DNA of 32,438 nucleotides from assembly GCF_001477495.1 (NCBI RefSeq), contig NZ_LDTF01000037.1:1-32438 (forward strand), written 5' to 3'. Made by a program: the position numbers and the translations under genes. Shown here one piece after another: positions 17,387 to 25,518 of this stretch (position 1 is its first letter; each line of letters opens with the position of its first letter). The notes beneath the pieces are model-generated. The model saw only the letters and a program-made list of their open reading frames with translations. It was not told where the DNA came from and did no database searches. The stretch comes from Sphingomonas yabuuchiae (GTDB taxonomy: Bacteria; Pseudomonadota; Alphaproteobacteria; Sphingomonadales; Sphingomonadaceae).

Positions 17387-17656
17387 ATGACGATGGTGCC
17401 GCTGCTGTTGCTATGGGCCGCTCCGGTTGCGCAAGGGGAGCAACGGATGACGCTGCCACGCCTGACGCCCACCTGCACCCTGTCGACCTGCCATGGCGGC
17501 AAGCGTCCCTCGCCCTATCGCCTGACGCCGAGCCATGTCGTGCCGATCGATTCCAAGGCCCGCGCCTTTGCCAATGACGGCACCTATTGCGCGGTGGTCG
17601 GCGACAAATATTGCACCAGCAAGCCGCGCACGCTGTTCCGCACCGCCATTGATTAG
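17387..17656 (+). CDS. Small exported cysteine-containing protein, unknown function
   Basis: The 89-aa product has a cleavable-looking signal peptide (MVPLLLLWAAPVAQG) and four cysteines at 30, 35, 68 and 76, fitting two disulfides in the periplasm. The mature part is basic, with HGGKRPSPYRL and CAVVGDKYC. AAAAGGGGAG lies just before the ATG, which supports the start. It heads a run of four small exported proteins on the plus strand. Its resemblance to the others is limited to size, signal peptide and paired cysteines. I do not recognise the family. Confidence 0.7.
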   Translation: MTMVPLLLLWAAPVAQGEQRMTLPRLTPTCTLSTCHGGKRPSPYRLTPSHVVPIDSKARAFANDGTYCAVVGDKYCTSKPRTLFRTAID

Positions 17657-17701
17657 CCGAAGCGGCAGGCGCTAGGGTCGCGATACTTTAGGAGGATCGC
17701 C

Positions 17702-18124
17702 GTGCTGCCTCTGTTGCTGATCGCCCTGCAGGCCGTCCCCGCCGCCCCTTCGGAGGGAAAGGAGCGCGTTTCGATCCTGCTGCCGGATTGTCCGACCACT
17801 GCCGACGCGCGACAGGACATCCTCGTCTGCGGTCGTCGACCGGGAAGCGACCGCGCCCCCGAGTTGCGAGGCGGCCCGTCCGACCGGGCGACACCGTCCA
17901 ATCCCGAGATGACCGGCATCGGGGCGTTGCGCGCCGAGGGGACGCCCTGTGCGGCCAGCCAAAGGGGGTGCGCCGCGGCGGTCGACGTCGTGACGCCCGC
18001 GCTGCTGCTCGCCAACGAGGCGCGGATTGGCATCAGCAAGCTGTTCGACAAGAGGCGCGACAAGAGCCAGCGCGTGCCGATCGCACTCGACGGGCCCGGG
18101 CCGCAGGGACATCTGGAGCCCTGA
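17702..18124 (+). CDS. Small exported VCGRR-motif protein, paralogue A
   Basis: The 140-aa protein has a short signal peptide (LPLLLIALQAVPAAP), then C30 and C43 around DILVCGRR, a Pro/Arg-rich middle with TPSNPEMTG, C83 and C90. The conserved C-terminal block is VTPALLLANEARIGISKLF followed by DKRRDKSQRVPIALDGP. It is a clear paralogue of the protein at 18646: both cysteine spacings (13 and 7) are identical, and about two thirds of the residues match over the C-terminal half. Start GTG 17702 has AGGAGG six bases upstream. A periplasmic location with two disulfides is inferred. The function is unknown to me. Confidence 0.75.
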   Translation: MLPLLLIALQAVPAAPSEGKERVSILLPDCPTTADARQDILVCGRRPGSDRAPELRGGPSDRATPSNPEMTGIGALRAEGTPCAASQRGCAAAVDVVTPALLLANEARIGISKLFDKRRDKSQRVPIALDGPGPQGHLEP

Positions 18125-18239
18125 TCGAAACGGGACTCCGCTAAGGCTGGGCTAAGGCTGGCGCTCGGTCGGGAAAACCGGCATGATCGCGCCCGGCCCC
18201 GCCTTCAGGCAGAGGGGCTGGCGATGCCGGGAGAGCGTC

Positions 18240-18629
18240 ATGCTTGCGACGATGTTGGTCATGGTGATGGCGGGACTGTCGGCACAGGGCGAAGACGCGC
18301 CGCTACCCTCGGTCGACACCATCGTGGCCAAGACCCGCCGGTTGACCAGTGTCGAAACGCGCTGCGTCTATGATCCCAATGCCACCGACATCACCGTCTG
18401 CGGCCGCCGCAATGCCGACCGCTTCCGCATTCCCTTCGAGATATCGGACGAGCCCGGCGATCCCCGTCATGAAGGGGTGATGGAGGAGCGGACGCGGCTG
18501 CTCGCGCGGAGCACGCCGGTCAAGGATCTGTCGCCCTTTCAGGTCGGCGGCGGCTTTGTCGGGCTGACCATGGATACCAACGCCCGGGGCAGCGGCGGCA
18601 CGACGACCCTGCGCAAGCCCGCGCCGTGA
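18240..18629 (+). CDS. Small exported VCGRR-motif protein, divergent member B
   Basis: The 129-aa product has a hydrophobic N-terminus (MLATMLVMVMAGLSAQ, likely signal peptide), two cysteines at 42 and 54 (RCVYDPNATDITVCGRR), then DRFRIPFE and a Gly/Thr-rich tail. The D-I-x-V-C-G-R-R core matches the two paralogues on either side, but the rest does not align. The start is ATG 18240 with GGGAGAG just upstream; an in-frame ATG at 18183 would place 19 hydrophilic residues before the signal peptide. It is inserted between paralogues A and C in the same direction. The function is unknown. Confidence 0.72.
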   Translation: MLATMLVMVMAGLSAQGEDAPLPSVDTIVAKTRRLTSVETRCVYDPNATDITVCGRRNADRFRIPFEISDEPGDPRHEGVMEERTRLLARSTPVKDLSPFQVGGGFVGLTMDTNARGSGGTTTLRKPAP

Positions 18630-18645
18630 CGGCCGGAGGCAGGCG

Positions 18646-19077
18646 ATGATCCCGCTGCTGCTGATCGCTTTGCAGGCGGAGCCCGCCGTTCCGATGCCGC
18701 CACCGGCGGGCGGACGCTTTTCGATCCTGGCGCGCGATCCCTGTCCGGCTTCGCGCGGGACGGCGGCCGACATCATCGTCTGCGGGCGGCGTCAGGCCGA
18801 TGACCGGGCGCCGCAACTCCGCGACGAGCCGCCGACCGGGCCGGTGCCGTCGAATCCCGAACTGACGGGGGCAGGGGCTCTGGCGGCCTCCTCCACGCCG
18901 TGTCCGGCACGGCAAGGCGGGTGTCAGGTGGGGTTCGATCTGGTCACGCCCGCGCTGATGCTCGCCAACGAGGTGCGGATCGGGATCAGCAAGCTGGCCG
19001 ACAAGAGGCGCGACAAAAGTCGGCGCATTCCCATCGCGCTCGATGGGCCACGTCCTCGGGGGCATCTGGAGCCGTGA
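18646..19077 (+). CDS. Small exported VCGRR-motif protein, paralogue C
   Basis: The 143-aa protein repeats the plan of the protein at 17702: signal peptide (IPLLLIALQAEPAVP), C33 and C46 around DIIVCGRR, VPSNPELTG, C86 and C93, VTPALMLANEVRIGISKLA, DKRRDKSRRIPIALDGP and the same final residues GHLEP. GGAGG lies upstream of ATG 18646 and the gap to the preceding gene is 16 bp, so it is probably in an operon. The close match to paralogue A shows a tandem duplication; gene B either diverged or was inserted between the copies. The function is unknown. Confidence 0.75.
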   Translation: MIPLLLIALQAEPAVPMPPPAGGRFSILARDPCPASRGTAADIIVCGRRQADDRAPQLRDEPPTGPVPSNPELTGAGALAASSTPCPARQGGCQVGFDLVTPALMLANEVRIGISKLADKRRDKSRRIPIALDGPRPRGHLEP

Positions 19078-19147
19078 TGGTCGCTCAGGACGGCGGGTCT
19101 TGAAGCCCCCGTTCCTCTTTGGATAAGCGTCCCAGACCTTCCATACC

Positions 19148-19233
19148 ATCCCGGCGAAGGCCGGGATCCAGTTGGGGTACGATGGTGAACCCCTCCGGTC
19201 GGCTCGTTACTGGACCCCGGCCTTCGCCGGGGT
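19148..19233. repeat. Inverted pair of ATCCCGGC...GCCGGGAT repeats
   Basis: ATCCCGGCGAAGGCCGGGAT plus CCAG at 19148-19171 is mirrored by CTGG plus ACCCCGGCCTTCGCCGGGGT at 19210-19233. Each unit is itself palindromic. The pair lies between convergent genes (19077 and 19267). It looks like a REP/BIME-type element; a third repeat family in this window. Confidence 0.8.
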
Positions 19234-19266
19234 GGCGCTTGAGAGGGAGGGCTTGTTTGTGCTGGT

Positions 19267-19830
19267 TCAACGCCGGACTTGCCGCCGCGAGCGGGCGGAC
19301 GGCGGCGGGAGGAACCAGTCGGCCAGCGTCATGCCCGTCGCGGCCATCGCGCGCAGCACCACCTGTCCCGCCGCCCGCGCATCGCTCAGCGCGTCGTGAT
19401 GCCGGTGCTCCAGCTCCAGGAACGCGGCCAGCGTGTTGAGCTTGTGATTGGGCAATTCCGGCCAGGCCCGCCGGGCGATGGTCACGCTGTCCAGCCAGCG
19501 CGCCGCGATCGGGGGCAGGGCGTCGCGCTCGCAGGCGCGGCCCAGCGCGCCCTTGTCGAAACCCGAATGCGCCACCGTCACCCGCCCGGCCAGATGCCCG
19601 GCCAATTCGGGATGCAGCGCGGCGAAGGTCGGCTTGCCCAGGACATGATCGGCGGTGATGCCGTGGATATTGATGTTGAACGCGCTGAACTCGTCGCAAG
19701 GGTCGACCAGCGTCTCATAGGCCAGTATTTCCACGCCCGCGGCATAGCCGACGATGCCGATCTGGCAGATGCTGCTGGTCCGCGAACAGGCGGTTTCGAC
19801 GTCGATGACCACGAAATCGGGGGAGATCAT
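19267..19830 (-). CDS. DnaQ-like DEDDh 3'-5' exonuclease
   Basis: The 187-aa protein is a single exonuclease domain of the DnaQ/epsilon superfamily. Metal-binding residues are D10 and E12 (VVIDVETA), D92 (HSGFDKG) and D150, with the catalytic His145 (HHDALSDARAAG), so it is the DEDDh type. INIHGITADHV (54-64) is also typical of this superfamily. These enzymes remove nucleotides from DNA or RNA 3' ends; as a stand-alone domain it could act in repair or RNA trimming, or as a polymerase III epsilon-like proofreader. Start ATG 19830 gives the family N-terminus directly. It diverges from hom with a 123-bp shared upstream region. Confidence 0.9.
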   Translation of the reverse strand: MISPDFVVIDVETACSRTSSICQIGIVGYAAGVEILAYETLVDPCDEFSAFNINIHGITADHVLGKPTFAALHPELAGHLAGRVTVAHSGFDKGALGRACERDALPPIAARWLDSVTIARRAWPELPNHKLNTLAAFLELEHRHHDALSDARAAGQVVLRAMAATGMTLADWFLPPPSARSRRQVRR

Positions 19831-19953
19831 GGATGGCCTTTAGCGACATTGCCCCATTCGAGCAATAAAAGGTCGCTGACCGGCTCGACAGCGACCATTT
19901 CTATCCGCTACCCGCCTGCACTCAACAAACGCTCCGGATACAGGATTTGGACG

Positions 19954-21243
19954 ATGGGCGATGCTTTGCGAGTGGCTTTGGCGGGACTGGGCACGGTGGG
20001 GGGCGGCGTCATTCGCCTGCTCGATGCGAACCGTGACCTGATTACCCGGCGCGCCGGTCGCCCCATTGAGATCGTTGCCGTCTCTGCCCGCGACCGGACC
20101 AAGGATCGGGGCGTCGACCTGTCGCGGTTCGAATGGGTGGACGATACCGCCGCTTTGGCCTCGCATCCGGATGCCGATGTCGTGGTCGAGCTGATCGGCG
20201 GTTCGGACGGCCCCGCGCTGACGCTGGCACGGACCGCGCTGGGGGCTGGGCGCGGCTTCGTCACCGCCAACAAGGCGATGCTGGCGCATCACGGGCTGGA
20301 GCTGGCGCAGAAGGCCGAGGAATCCAACGCGGCGCTGAAGTTCGAGGCGGCGGTCGCGGGCGGCATCCCGGTCATCAAGGGGCTGCGCGAGGGCGCGGCG
20401 GCCAACGCCATCGCGCGGGTCTATGGCATCCTCAACGGCACCTGCAATTTCATCCTGTCGAAGATGGAAGCGGAGGGCCGCGACTTCGCCGAAGTGCTCG
20501 CCGAGGCGCAGGCGCTGGGTTATGCCGAGGCGGACCCGAGCTTCGACATCGATGGCGTCGACGCCGCGCACAAGCTGTCGATCCTGGCCGCCATCGCCTT
20601 CGGCACCCAGCCCGCCTTTGCCGACGTCGCGATCGGCGGCGTGCGCCATGTGCTGGCCGCCGATATCGCGCAGGCGGCGTCGCTCGGCTATCGTGTCCGC
20701 CTGGTCGGCGTGGCGGAGGAGGGGGCGGACGGCCTGTTCCAGCGGGTCCACCCGCATCTCGTCCCGCTCGACCATCCGCTGGCGCATGTCACCGGCTCGA
20801 CCAACGCCGTCGTCGCCGAGGGCAATTTCGTCGGCCGTTTGCTGTTCCAGGGCGCGGGCGCGGGCGATGGGCCGACCGCCAGCGCGGTGGTCGCCGACCT
20901 GATCGACATCGCGCGCGGCGAATATGGCGCATCCTTCGCCATGCCCGCGCATGAGCTGACCCCGGCACCCAAGGCCGATAGCGGCGAGCGGCGCGGGCGT
21001 GCTTACTTGCGCTTCACGGTGCAGGACAAGGTAGGCGTGCTCGCCGAGATCGCCGCCGCGATGCGCGATGCGGGGGTGTCGATCGAAAGCTTGATCCAGC
21101 GCGGCGAGGCGGCCGACGGCGGGGTGATGATCGCCATCGTGACGCATGAAGGGCCGGAGCGCGCGGTCGCGCAGGCGCTGGAGCGGTTGCGCGGGAGCCA
21201 GAGTTTGGTCGGGCAGCCGTTGCTGATGCATATTCTGGGATGA
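19954..21243 (+). CDS. hom: Homoserine dehydrogenase
   Basis: The 429-aa enzyme reduces aspartate semialdehyde to homoserine with NAD(P)H, on the route to threonine and methionine. The nucleotide-binding loop is GLGTVGGGV (11-19). Catalytic-domain markers are TANKAMLAHHG, the NGTCNFIL segment, and DPSFDIDGVDAAHKLSILAA with the conserved Asp and Lys. A C-terminal ACT domain (about 350-429, RFTVQDKVGVLAEIAAAMRD) suggests feedback control by threonine. Start ATG 19954 follows AGGA eight bases upstream; the open frame continues much further upstream but without homology. Length matches single-function Hom proteins with an ACT domain. Confidence 0.97.
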   Translation: MGDALRVALAGLGTVGGGVIRLLDANRDLITRRAGRPIEIVAVSARDRTKDRGVDLSRFEWVDDTAALASHPDADVVVELIGGSDGPALTLARTALGAGRGFVTANKAMLAHHGLELAQKAEESNAALKFEAAVAGGIPVIKGLREGAAANAIARVYGILNGTCNFILSKMEAEGRDFAEVLAEAQALGYAEADPSFDIDGVDAAHKLSILAAIAFGTQPAFADVAIGGVRHVLAADIAQAASLGYRVRLVGVAEEGADGLFQRVHPHLVPLDHPLAHVTGSTNAVVAEGNFVGRLLFQGAGAGDGPTASAVVADLIDIARGEYGASFAMPAHELTPAPKADSGERRGRAYLRFTVQDKVGVLAEIAAAMRDAGVSIESLIQRGEAADGGVMIAIVTHEGPERAVAQALERLRGSQSLVGQPLLMHILG

Positions 21244-21289
21244 TTGTTGGGGTAAGGTCTCTGCGAGGCACCTTGCCCTCCCCCAACCC

Positions 21290-21353
21290 AGTTTCAGGTA
21301 AACGATGCCCCGCATCGTTTAGGTCATGTCGGGGGCATGACCGACCTGAAACT
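21290..21353. repeat. Cloverleaf-like intergenic element (three-stem junction)
   Basis: A perfect 10-bp outer stem joins 21290-21299 (AGTTTCAGGT) and 21344-21353 (ACCTGAAACT). Inside are two perfect or near-perfect hairpins: AAACGATGC/GCATCGTTT (21300-21308 and 21312-21320) and GGTCATGTC/GGCATGACC (21322-21330 and 21334-21342, with one G-T pair). The parts abut almost without unpaired bases. It is flanked by G/C-rich repeat fragments, in the gap between the convergent hom and dioxygenase genes. It does not look like a tRNA: there are no anticodon or T-loop features. Confidence 0.8.
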
Positions 21354-21433
21354 CGCCTGCGGGAGGGGAGAAGAAGAAAGGCCTCCCCGCTTGCGCGAGG
21401 AGAGTCATTGAAATTCAGACCATTGATCTTGCC

Positions 21434-21470
21434 GCTCCCCTCCCGCAAGCGGGAGGGGATGGGGGAGGGC
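21434..21470. repeat. G/C-rich hairpin repeat, same family as the unit at window start
   Basis: GCTCCCCTCCCGC and AAGCGGGAGGGG followed by ATGGGGGAGGG repeat the unit at 9-44 almost exactly, differing in the loop (AA here, GA there). The whole gap 21244-21499 is repeat-derived and has no gene. Confidence 0.8.
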
Positions 21471-21499
21471 AGGCCACAGGCTATGCCCTCCCGGCGCCA

Positions 21500-22456
21500 T
21501 CACTTCTTGATCAACCCGATCTCGACCAGCCGCTCGAACAGATAGTCATGCGCCGTGATCGGCTCCGGATAGCGATCCGGATGCCCTTCGCTCACCGTCC
21601 CCGGCAGCGTCTTGATCAGGAAGTCCGGCGCCGGGTGCAGGAAGAAGGGCATCGAATAGCGCGAGAAGCCGCGCCGCTCGACCGGCGGGTTGACCACCCG
21701 GTGTGTGGTCGAGGGCAGGACATGGTTCGTCAACCGCTGCAACATGTCGCCGACATTGACCACCATCGCGCCCTCGGGCGGACGGATGGCCAGCCACTCG
21801 CCCGAATCGCGGTCGAGCAGTTCCAGGCCCGCTTCCTCGGCCCCGAGCAGCAGGGTGATGAGGTTGATGTCCTCATGCGCGCCCGCGCGCACGCCCTCTG
21901 CATCGGCGGGGATCGGCGGATAGTGGAGCAGGCGCAGGACCGAGTTGCCGTCCTTGACCGCCGGGTCGAACCAGTGCGGCTCCAGCTTCAGGTGGCGCGC
22001 GATGGCGGAAAGCAAGCGGTCGCCCGCGCGATCGAAGGCCGCGAACAACTCGACGAAATCCTCGCGGAATCCCTCGGGCCGGTCGGGCCAGATATTGGCG
22101 GGCATCCGGTCGGCATAAGGATGGCCCTCGGTCAACTCGCGGCCGACATGCCAGAATTCCTTCAGGTCGACGACCTTGGCGTCCTTGGCGATCTCGGTCT
22201 TGAACGGGGTATAGCCGCGCGCGCCGCCGCCGCCGGGGACGTGATAAGCGCGCTTTTCCTCCTCGGGCAGGTCGAACAGCGCCTTGGTCTGCGCCCAGGC
22301 CCGGTCGATCAGTTCGGCGGGCACGCCATGGTCGGCGACGATGGCAAAGCCGAACCGCTCGAACGATTCCCCCAATGCGGCGGCAAAGCCTTCGGGATCA
22401 CGGTCCTGGTCGGCGAGGCTGAGGGTCGGAACCTCGGCGGAGCGGGTGTCGGTCAT
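21500..22456 (-). CDS. Isopenicillin-N-synthase-like 2-oxoglutarate/Fe(II) oxygenase
   Basis: The 318-aa protein is a non-haem iron oxygenase of the IPNS-like 2OG-Fe(II) superfamily. The N-terminal DIOX_N region has FAIVADHGVP (about 37-46). The iron triad is His194, Asp196 and His252 (AGAHEDINLITLL, STTHRVVNPP). The 2-oxoglutarate-binding Arg266 and Ser268 lie in RYSMPFF. NVGDMLQRLTNH is also characteristic. Substrates of bacterial members vary widely and cannot be named here. Start ATG 22456 was chosen because similarity begins within ten residues; an upstream in-frame start at 22540 would add 28 unlikely residues. It lies 83 bp after the lipoprotein gene on the same strand and may share its transcript. 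Confidence 0.9.
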   Translation of the reverse strand: MTDTRSAEVPTLSLADQDRDPEGFAAALGESFERFGFAIVADHGVPAELIDRAWAQTKALFDLPEEEKRAYHVPGGGGARGYTPFKTEIAKDAKVVDLKEFWHVGRELTEGHPYADRMPANIWPDRPEGFREDFVELFAAFDRAGDRLLSAIARHLKLEPHWFDPAVKDGNSVLRLLHYPPIPADAEGVRAGAHEDINLITLLLGAEEAGLELLDRDSGEWLAIRPPEGAMVVNVGDMLQRLTNHVLPSTTHRVVNPPVERRGFSRYSMPFFLHPAPDFLIKTLPGTVSEGHPDRYPEPITAHDYLFERLVEIGLIKK

Positions 22457-22539
22457 GGCGATATGTCCAGAAAATCGAATAGGCTGGTCCCTATATAACG
22501 CGCCCGTCATCCGCGAACAGGGTGCGTCATCCGCCCGCA

Positions 22540-23037
22540 TTATCCTCCGAGCGTGATCGTGCCGGTCGATCGGTCGCCGCCCGAGGGGCGCAGGTCCAGG
22601 CGGAAGGATTTCTCTTCCGCCGTCTTGCCGACCAGCGCGCCGCCCTGATCCGTCAGGGTAAAGTCGGCCTCGCCCATCTTGTCGCGGAACCAGTCGCGCA
22701 CGGTGGCGGGATCAGCCGGGCTGTCGAAGGTCATGGTGAACGCCTTGTCGCGGCCATTGCCGACATCCACGTTGCGGATCGTCGAGCCGGGATAGAGATG
22801 CACGCCGTTCAGCTCGAAATTATCGGCCTCCATCGACACCTTGGGCAGCTTGAAGGCGCCGGAAAAACCCGGCAGCGCCAGCTTCACCTCCCCCGACTTG
22901 CCGTCGACCGACGCCAGCGTTTCGCCGTCCGAACCGTTGACCGTGATCGACGTGCCCTGGTTGGGCCGGTCGCAAGCGGACAGCGCCAAGGCCGCCAGCA
23001 GCGGAAGGGCGAGGGGGGAGCGGGACAGGATGGACAT
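22540..23037 (-). CDS. Predicted lipoprotein, unknown function
   Basis: The 165-aa product starts with a lipoprotein signal (LLAALALSAC, lipid Cys22). The mature part alternates beta-like segments: SITVNGSDGETLASV, VKLALPGFSGAFKLP, GVHLYPGSTIRNVDV and a last one with GTITLGG. FTMTFDSPADPATVRDWFRDKM resembles the short dinucleotide-like repeat domains of other envelope proteins, but I do not recognise a named family. ATG 23037 is preceded by AAGGAG nine bases upstream, a strong start. It is probably attached to the inner leaflet of the outer membrane (inferred). It diverges from the methyltransferase. Confidence 0.8.
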   Translation of the reverse strand: MSILSRSPLALPLLAALALSACDRPNQGTSITVNGSDGETLASVDGKSGEVKLALPGFSGAFKLPKVSMEADNFELNGVHLYPGSTIRNVDVGNGRDKAFTMTFDSPADPATVRDWFRDKMGEADFTLTDQGGALVGKTAEEKSFRLDLRPSGGDRSTGTITLGG

Positions 23038-23193
23038 GGCGATAAACTCCTTACGCGTCCTGTGGGTCGATATGGCTCGCGGGGGATTGTCGGCCCGGCA
23101 AGCTTTAGCCACGCTGAATGTCCGCGTTTAACATATGGACCGGGCTCTCGGCCCCATGAGCCGGGCAACCCCGACTTATCGAGGAGCCATGGG

Positions 23194-23775
23194 GTGACGA
23201 CCGACACATCCGAAGGCTGGGACGCCGTCGCCGAGACGTTCATGGCGGTTCGTTCGGGAGTGGGCGCGCCGCTGGTTCGGTGCTGGGCGACGGATACCCT
23301 GCCGCCATCGACCGCGATCCTGGACCTGGGTTGCGGGTCCGGGGTGCCGATCGCGCAGGGTCTGGCCGGGGAGGGCTTCGCGGTGTGGGGAATCGATGCG
23401 TCTCCGACGCTCATCTCCGCCTATCGGGCCAACCTCCCGGACATGCCCGCCCGCTGCGAGCCGGTGCAGGACAGCGACTTTTTCGGCCGACGCTTTGCCG
23501 GTGTCGTGGCGATCGGCCTGATCTTCCTGTTGGCGCAGGCCGATCAGGACAAGCTGCTGGCGAAGGTGGCGAAAGCGTTGGAGCCGGGTGGGCGGTTCCT
23601 GTTCAGCGCCCCGCATCAGCGATGCGAATGGCGTGACAGCCTGACCGGGCGCGTCTCCCGCTCGCTAGGCATGGAGGCGTATGCCGCACGGCTGGAGGAA
23701 CATGGCCTGATTCTCGGCGATTGCCTGACCGACGAGGGACAGAATCATTATTATGACGTGGTCAAGCCGCGCTGA
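23194..23775 (+). CDS. Class I SAM-dependent methyltransferase
   Basis: The 193-aa protein has the Rossmann-type methyltransferase fold. Motif I is ILDLGCGSGVP (about 42-52) and the acidic end of strand 2 is VWGIDAS (about 67-73). A later strand is GVVAIGLIFLLA, followed by ALEPGGRFLFSAP. The target is unknown. The start is GTG 23194 with GAGGAG seven bases upstream. An ATG at 23189 lies in another frame and meets a stop after one codon. The open frame reaches back to 22522 across the lipoprotein gene, but that part is not coding. It is 89 bp upstream of an MFS exporter on the same strand. Confidence 0.88.
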   Translation: MTTDTSEGWDAVAETFMAVRSGVGAPLVRCWATDTLPPSTAILDLGCGSGVPIAQGLAGEGFAVWGIDASPTLISAYRANLPDMPARCEPVQDSDFFGRRFAGVVAIGLIFLLAQADQDKLLAKVAKALEPGGRFLFSAPHQRCEWRDSLTGRVSRSLGMEAYAARLEEHGLILGDCLTDEGQNHYYDVVKPR

Positions 23776-23864
23776 TTTTCGGGCGAAGCCGGATGGAAAC
23801 CGCGACAGCCCAGCCGGGTTTTCCGGTTTCCCTCTCCGTCCATCTCCCTTAAGGGGCAGGCATC

Positions 23865-25112
23865 ATGTCCGAATCCCGTTCCGCTGATCCGGTGACGCCC
23901 GTCACCGCCGAGCTCCCCGGCGCGCCGATCGGCTTTGTCGAGTTCGTCCTGCTGATCGCGGCGCTGATGGCGCTGACGGCGCTGGGGATCGATTCGATGC
24001 TGCCGGCCCTGCCCGCCATCGGGGCGTCGCTGGGGGCGTCGCCCGCGGCGCGGCCGTTCGTCGTCACGGCGTTTCTGATCGGCTTCGGCGTGGCGCAGCT
24101 GGTGCATGGGCCGCTGGCCGATCGTTATGGGCGGCGGCGGGTGCTGATCGTCGCACTGGTCATCTACATCATTGCCAATGGCGCGGCGGCGGTGGCGGGC
24201 AGCTTCACGCTGCTGCTGGTCGCGCGGGTCTGCGCCGGGGCGGCGATCGCGGCGACCCGGGTGGCGACGGTGGCGCTGGTCCGCGACTGCTATCACGGGC
24301 GCGCCATGGCGCAGGTCATGTCGATCGCCTTCATGGTGTTCATGATCGTGCCCATCCTGGCGCCTGCCTTTGGCGAGCTGTTGCTGCTGTTCGGCAATTG
24401 GCGGCTGATCTTCTGGACGATCGCGGGGCTCGCCACGCTGGTCCTGGCCTGGTTTTCGCTTCGAATGCCCGAGACGCTGGCGGCGGAGGCGCAACTGCCC
24501 ATTTCGCTGACGCGGATCGCCAGCGGCTGGCGCGAGACGCTCGGGGACCGGCTGTCGCTCGGTTACACGCTGGCGGCGACGGCGCTGATGGCGGCGCTCT
24601 ACGGTTATCTTAATTCGGTGCAGCCGATCATGGCGCAGACCTTCGGTCGCGAGAAGCTGCTTGCGCTGATCTTCGCGACGACCTCGGTCACGATGGCGGC
24701 GGCGAACCTGCTCAACTCGCGGATCGTCATGCGGCTGGGCACGCGACTGATCAGCCACAGCTCGGTCACGATCCTGATCGTCGTGTCGGCCATCCATCTG
24801 GCCATCGCGCATTTCGGGGGTGAGTCGCTGATCGTCTTCGCGGTTCTTCAGGCGATCACCATGGCGTGTTTCGGTCTGGCGACCTCCAACTTCTCGTCTA
24901 TGGCGATGGAGAATATGGGGCGGATCGCCGGGACCGCATCCAGCGTGCAGGGCTTTACCAGCGTGACCATCGGCTCGTTGATCGGCGCAGGGATCGGCCA
25001 GGCCTATGATGGCACGACGCAGCCGCTCACCCTGGGCTTCCTGATCGCCGGATGTGCGGCCTTCGCCTTCGTCTTCGCGACCGAGCGCGGGCGGATGTTC
25101 CGTCCCGCTTGA
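23865..25112 (+). CDS. Bcr/CflA-type MFS drug exporter
   Basis: The 415-aa protein has 12 hydrophobic segments. Motif A is GPLADRYGRRRVLI between helices 2 and 3, and helix 1 carries DSMLPALPAIG, typical of the DHA1/Bcr-CflA group of proton-driven multidrug exporters. Helix 4 has the arginine-containing RVCAGAAIAATRVATVALVRD. Start ATG 23865 follows AAGGGGCAGG. Its drugs cannot be predicted. It may share a transcript with the methyltransferase upstream, since no strong terminator separates them; an imperfect inverted repeat GGAAACCG/CGGTTTCC lies between (23795-23831). Confidence 0.9.
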   Translation: MSESRSADPVTPVTAELPGAPIGFVEFVLLIAALMALTALGIDSMLPALPAIGASLGASPAARPFVVTAFLIGFGVAQLVHGPLADRYGRRRVLIVALVIYIIANGAAAVAGSFTLLLVARVCAGAAIAATRVATVALVRDCYHGRAMAQVMSIAFMVFMIVPILAPAFGELLLLFGNWRLIFWTIAGLATLVLAWFSLRMPETLAAEAQLPISLTRIASGWRETLGDRLSLGYTLAATALMAALYGYLNSVQPIMAQTFGREKLLALIFATTSVTMAAANLLNSRIVMRLGTRLISHSSVTILIVVSAIHLAIAHFGGESLIVFAVLQAITMACFGLATSNFSSMAMENMGRIAGTASSVQGFTSVTIGSLIGAGIGQAYDGTTQPLTLGFLIAGCAAFAFVFATERGRMFRPA

Positions 25113-25176
25113 GGGCTTCCGGGAACCGCCCGGCCCGCCGCCGTGTTCCTCCCCCACAGTTCTAGAGGAGGCAGTA

Positions 25177-25518
25177 ATGGGCGGACATCAGGTTCCCAGC
25201 CAGGGACCCGGCGACGATGGCTGGGACGAAGAGGGCTATGACGAGAGCCAGCGCGCCGAAATCCTGGAAGTGACGCGTGACGGCCCCAGCGACGGCGTGC
25301 TGTTGACCGATATCGAACCCGATCTGGGCGACGACAGCGTCGAGAACGAGCCGATCGGCGAACTCGACATGGATTCCGAAGAGGTCGGGACCAGCGACGC
25401 CTCGGTCGACACGGATGCCGAGGACCTCGACGAAGACGATCTTCAGGAGGATTTCGAGGACGATACGGTGGCCGACGGCGATATCGACGACGCTGACGAC
25501 ACCGCCCTGCGGCCATGA
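25177..25518 (+). CDS. Highly acidic, lysine-free small protein
   Basis: The 113-aa product has about 40 Asp/Glu residues, three Arg and no Lys. It is acidic throughout and most strongly in the last 35 residues (AEDLDEDDLQEDFEDD). It has no signal peptide and no membrane segment and is likely disordered. AGAGGAGG precedes ATG 25177, a strong start. Its stop overlaps the start of the MliC-like gene by four bases (ATGA), which indicates translational coupling. I do not recognise the family; such proteins can bind basic partners or cations (inference only). Confidence 0.75.
   Translation: MGGHQVPSQGPGDDGWDEEGYDESQRAEILEVTRDGPSDGVLLTDIEPDLGDDSVENEPIGELDMDSEEVGTSDASVDTDAEDLDEDDLQEDFEDDTVADGDIDDADDTALRP

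Noticed and set aside
19148..19233. Possible CRISPR array or integron attC site
   Set aside because: There are only two palindromic units in inverted orientation, with no regular spacers and no cas or integrase gene.
21290..21353. tRNA-like cloverleaf
   Set aside because: Stem lengths, the lack of an anticodon loop and T-loop, and the absence of a CCA-type end rule out a tRNA. It is kept as a repeat element instead.
23189..23197. ATG-GGG-TGA minimal open frame overlapping the methyltransferase start
   Set aside because: Only two bases separate it from the Shine-Dalgarno, too close for use. GTG 23194 has the right spacing. Probably coincidental.
23751..25157. 468-aa minus-strand open frame opposite the MFS exporter
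   Set aside because: It is extremely Arg/Gln/Asp-rich, typical of antisense translation of a hydrophobic protein gene.
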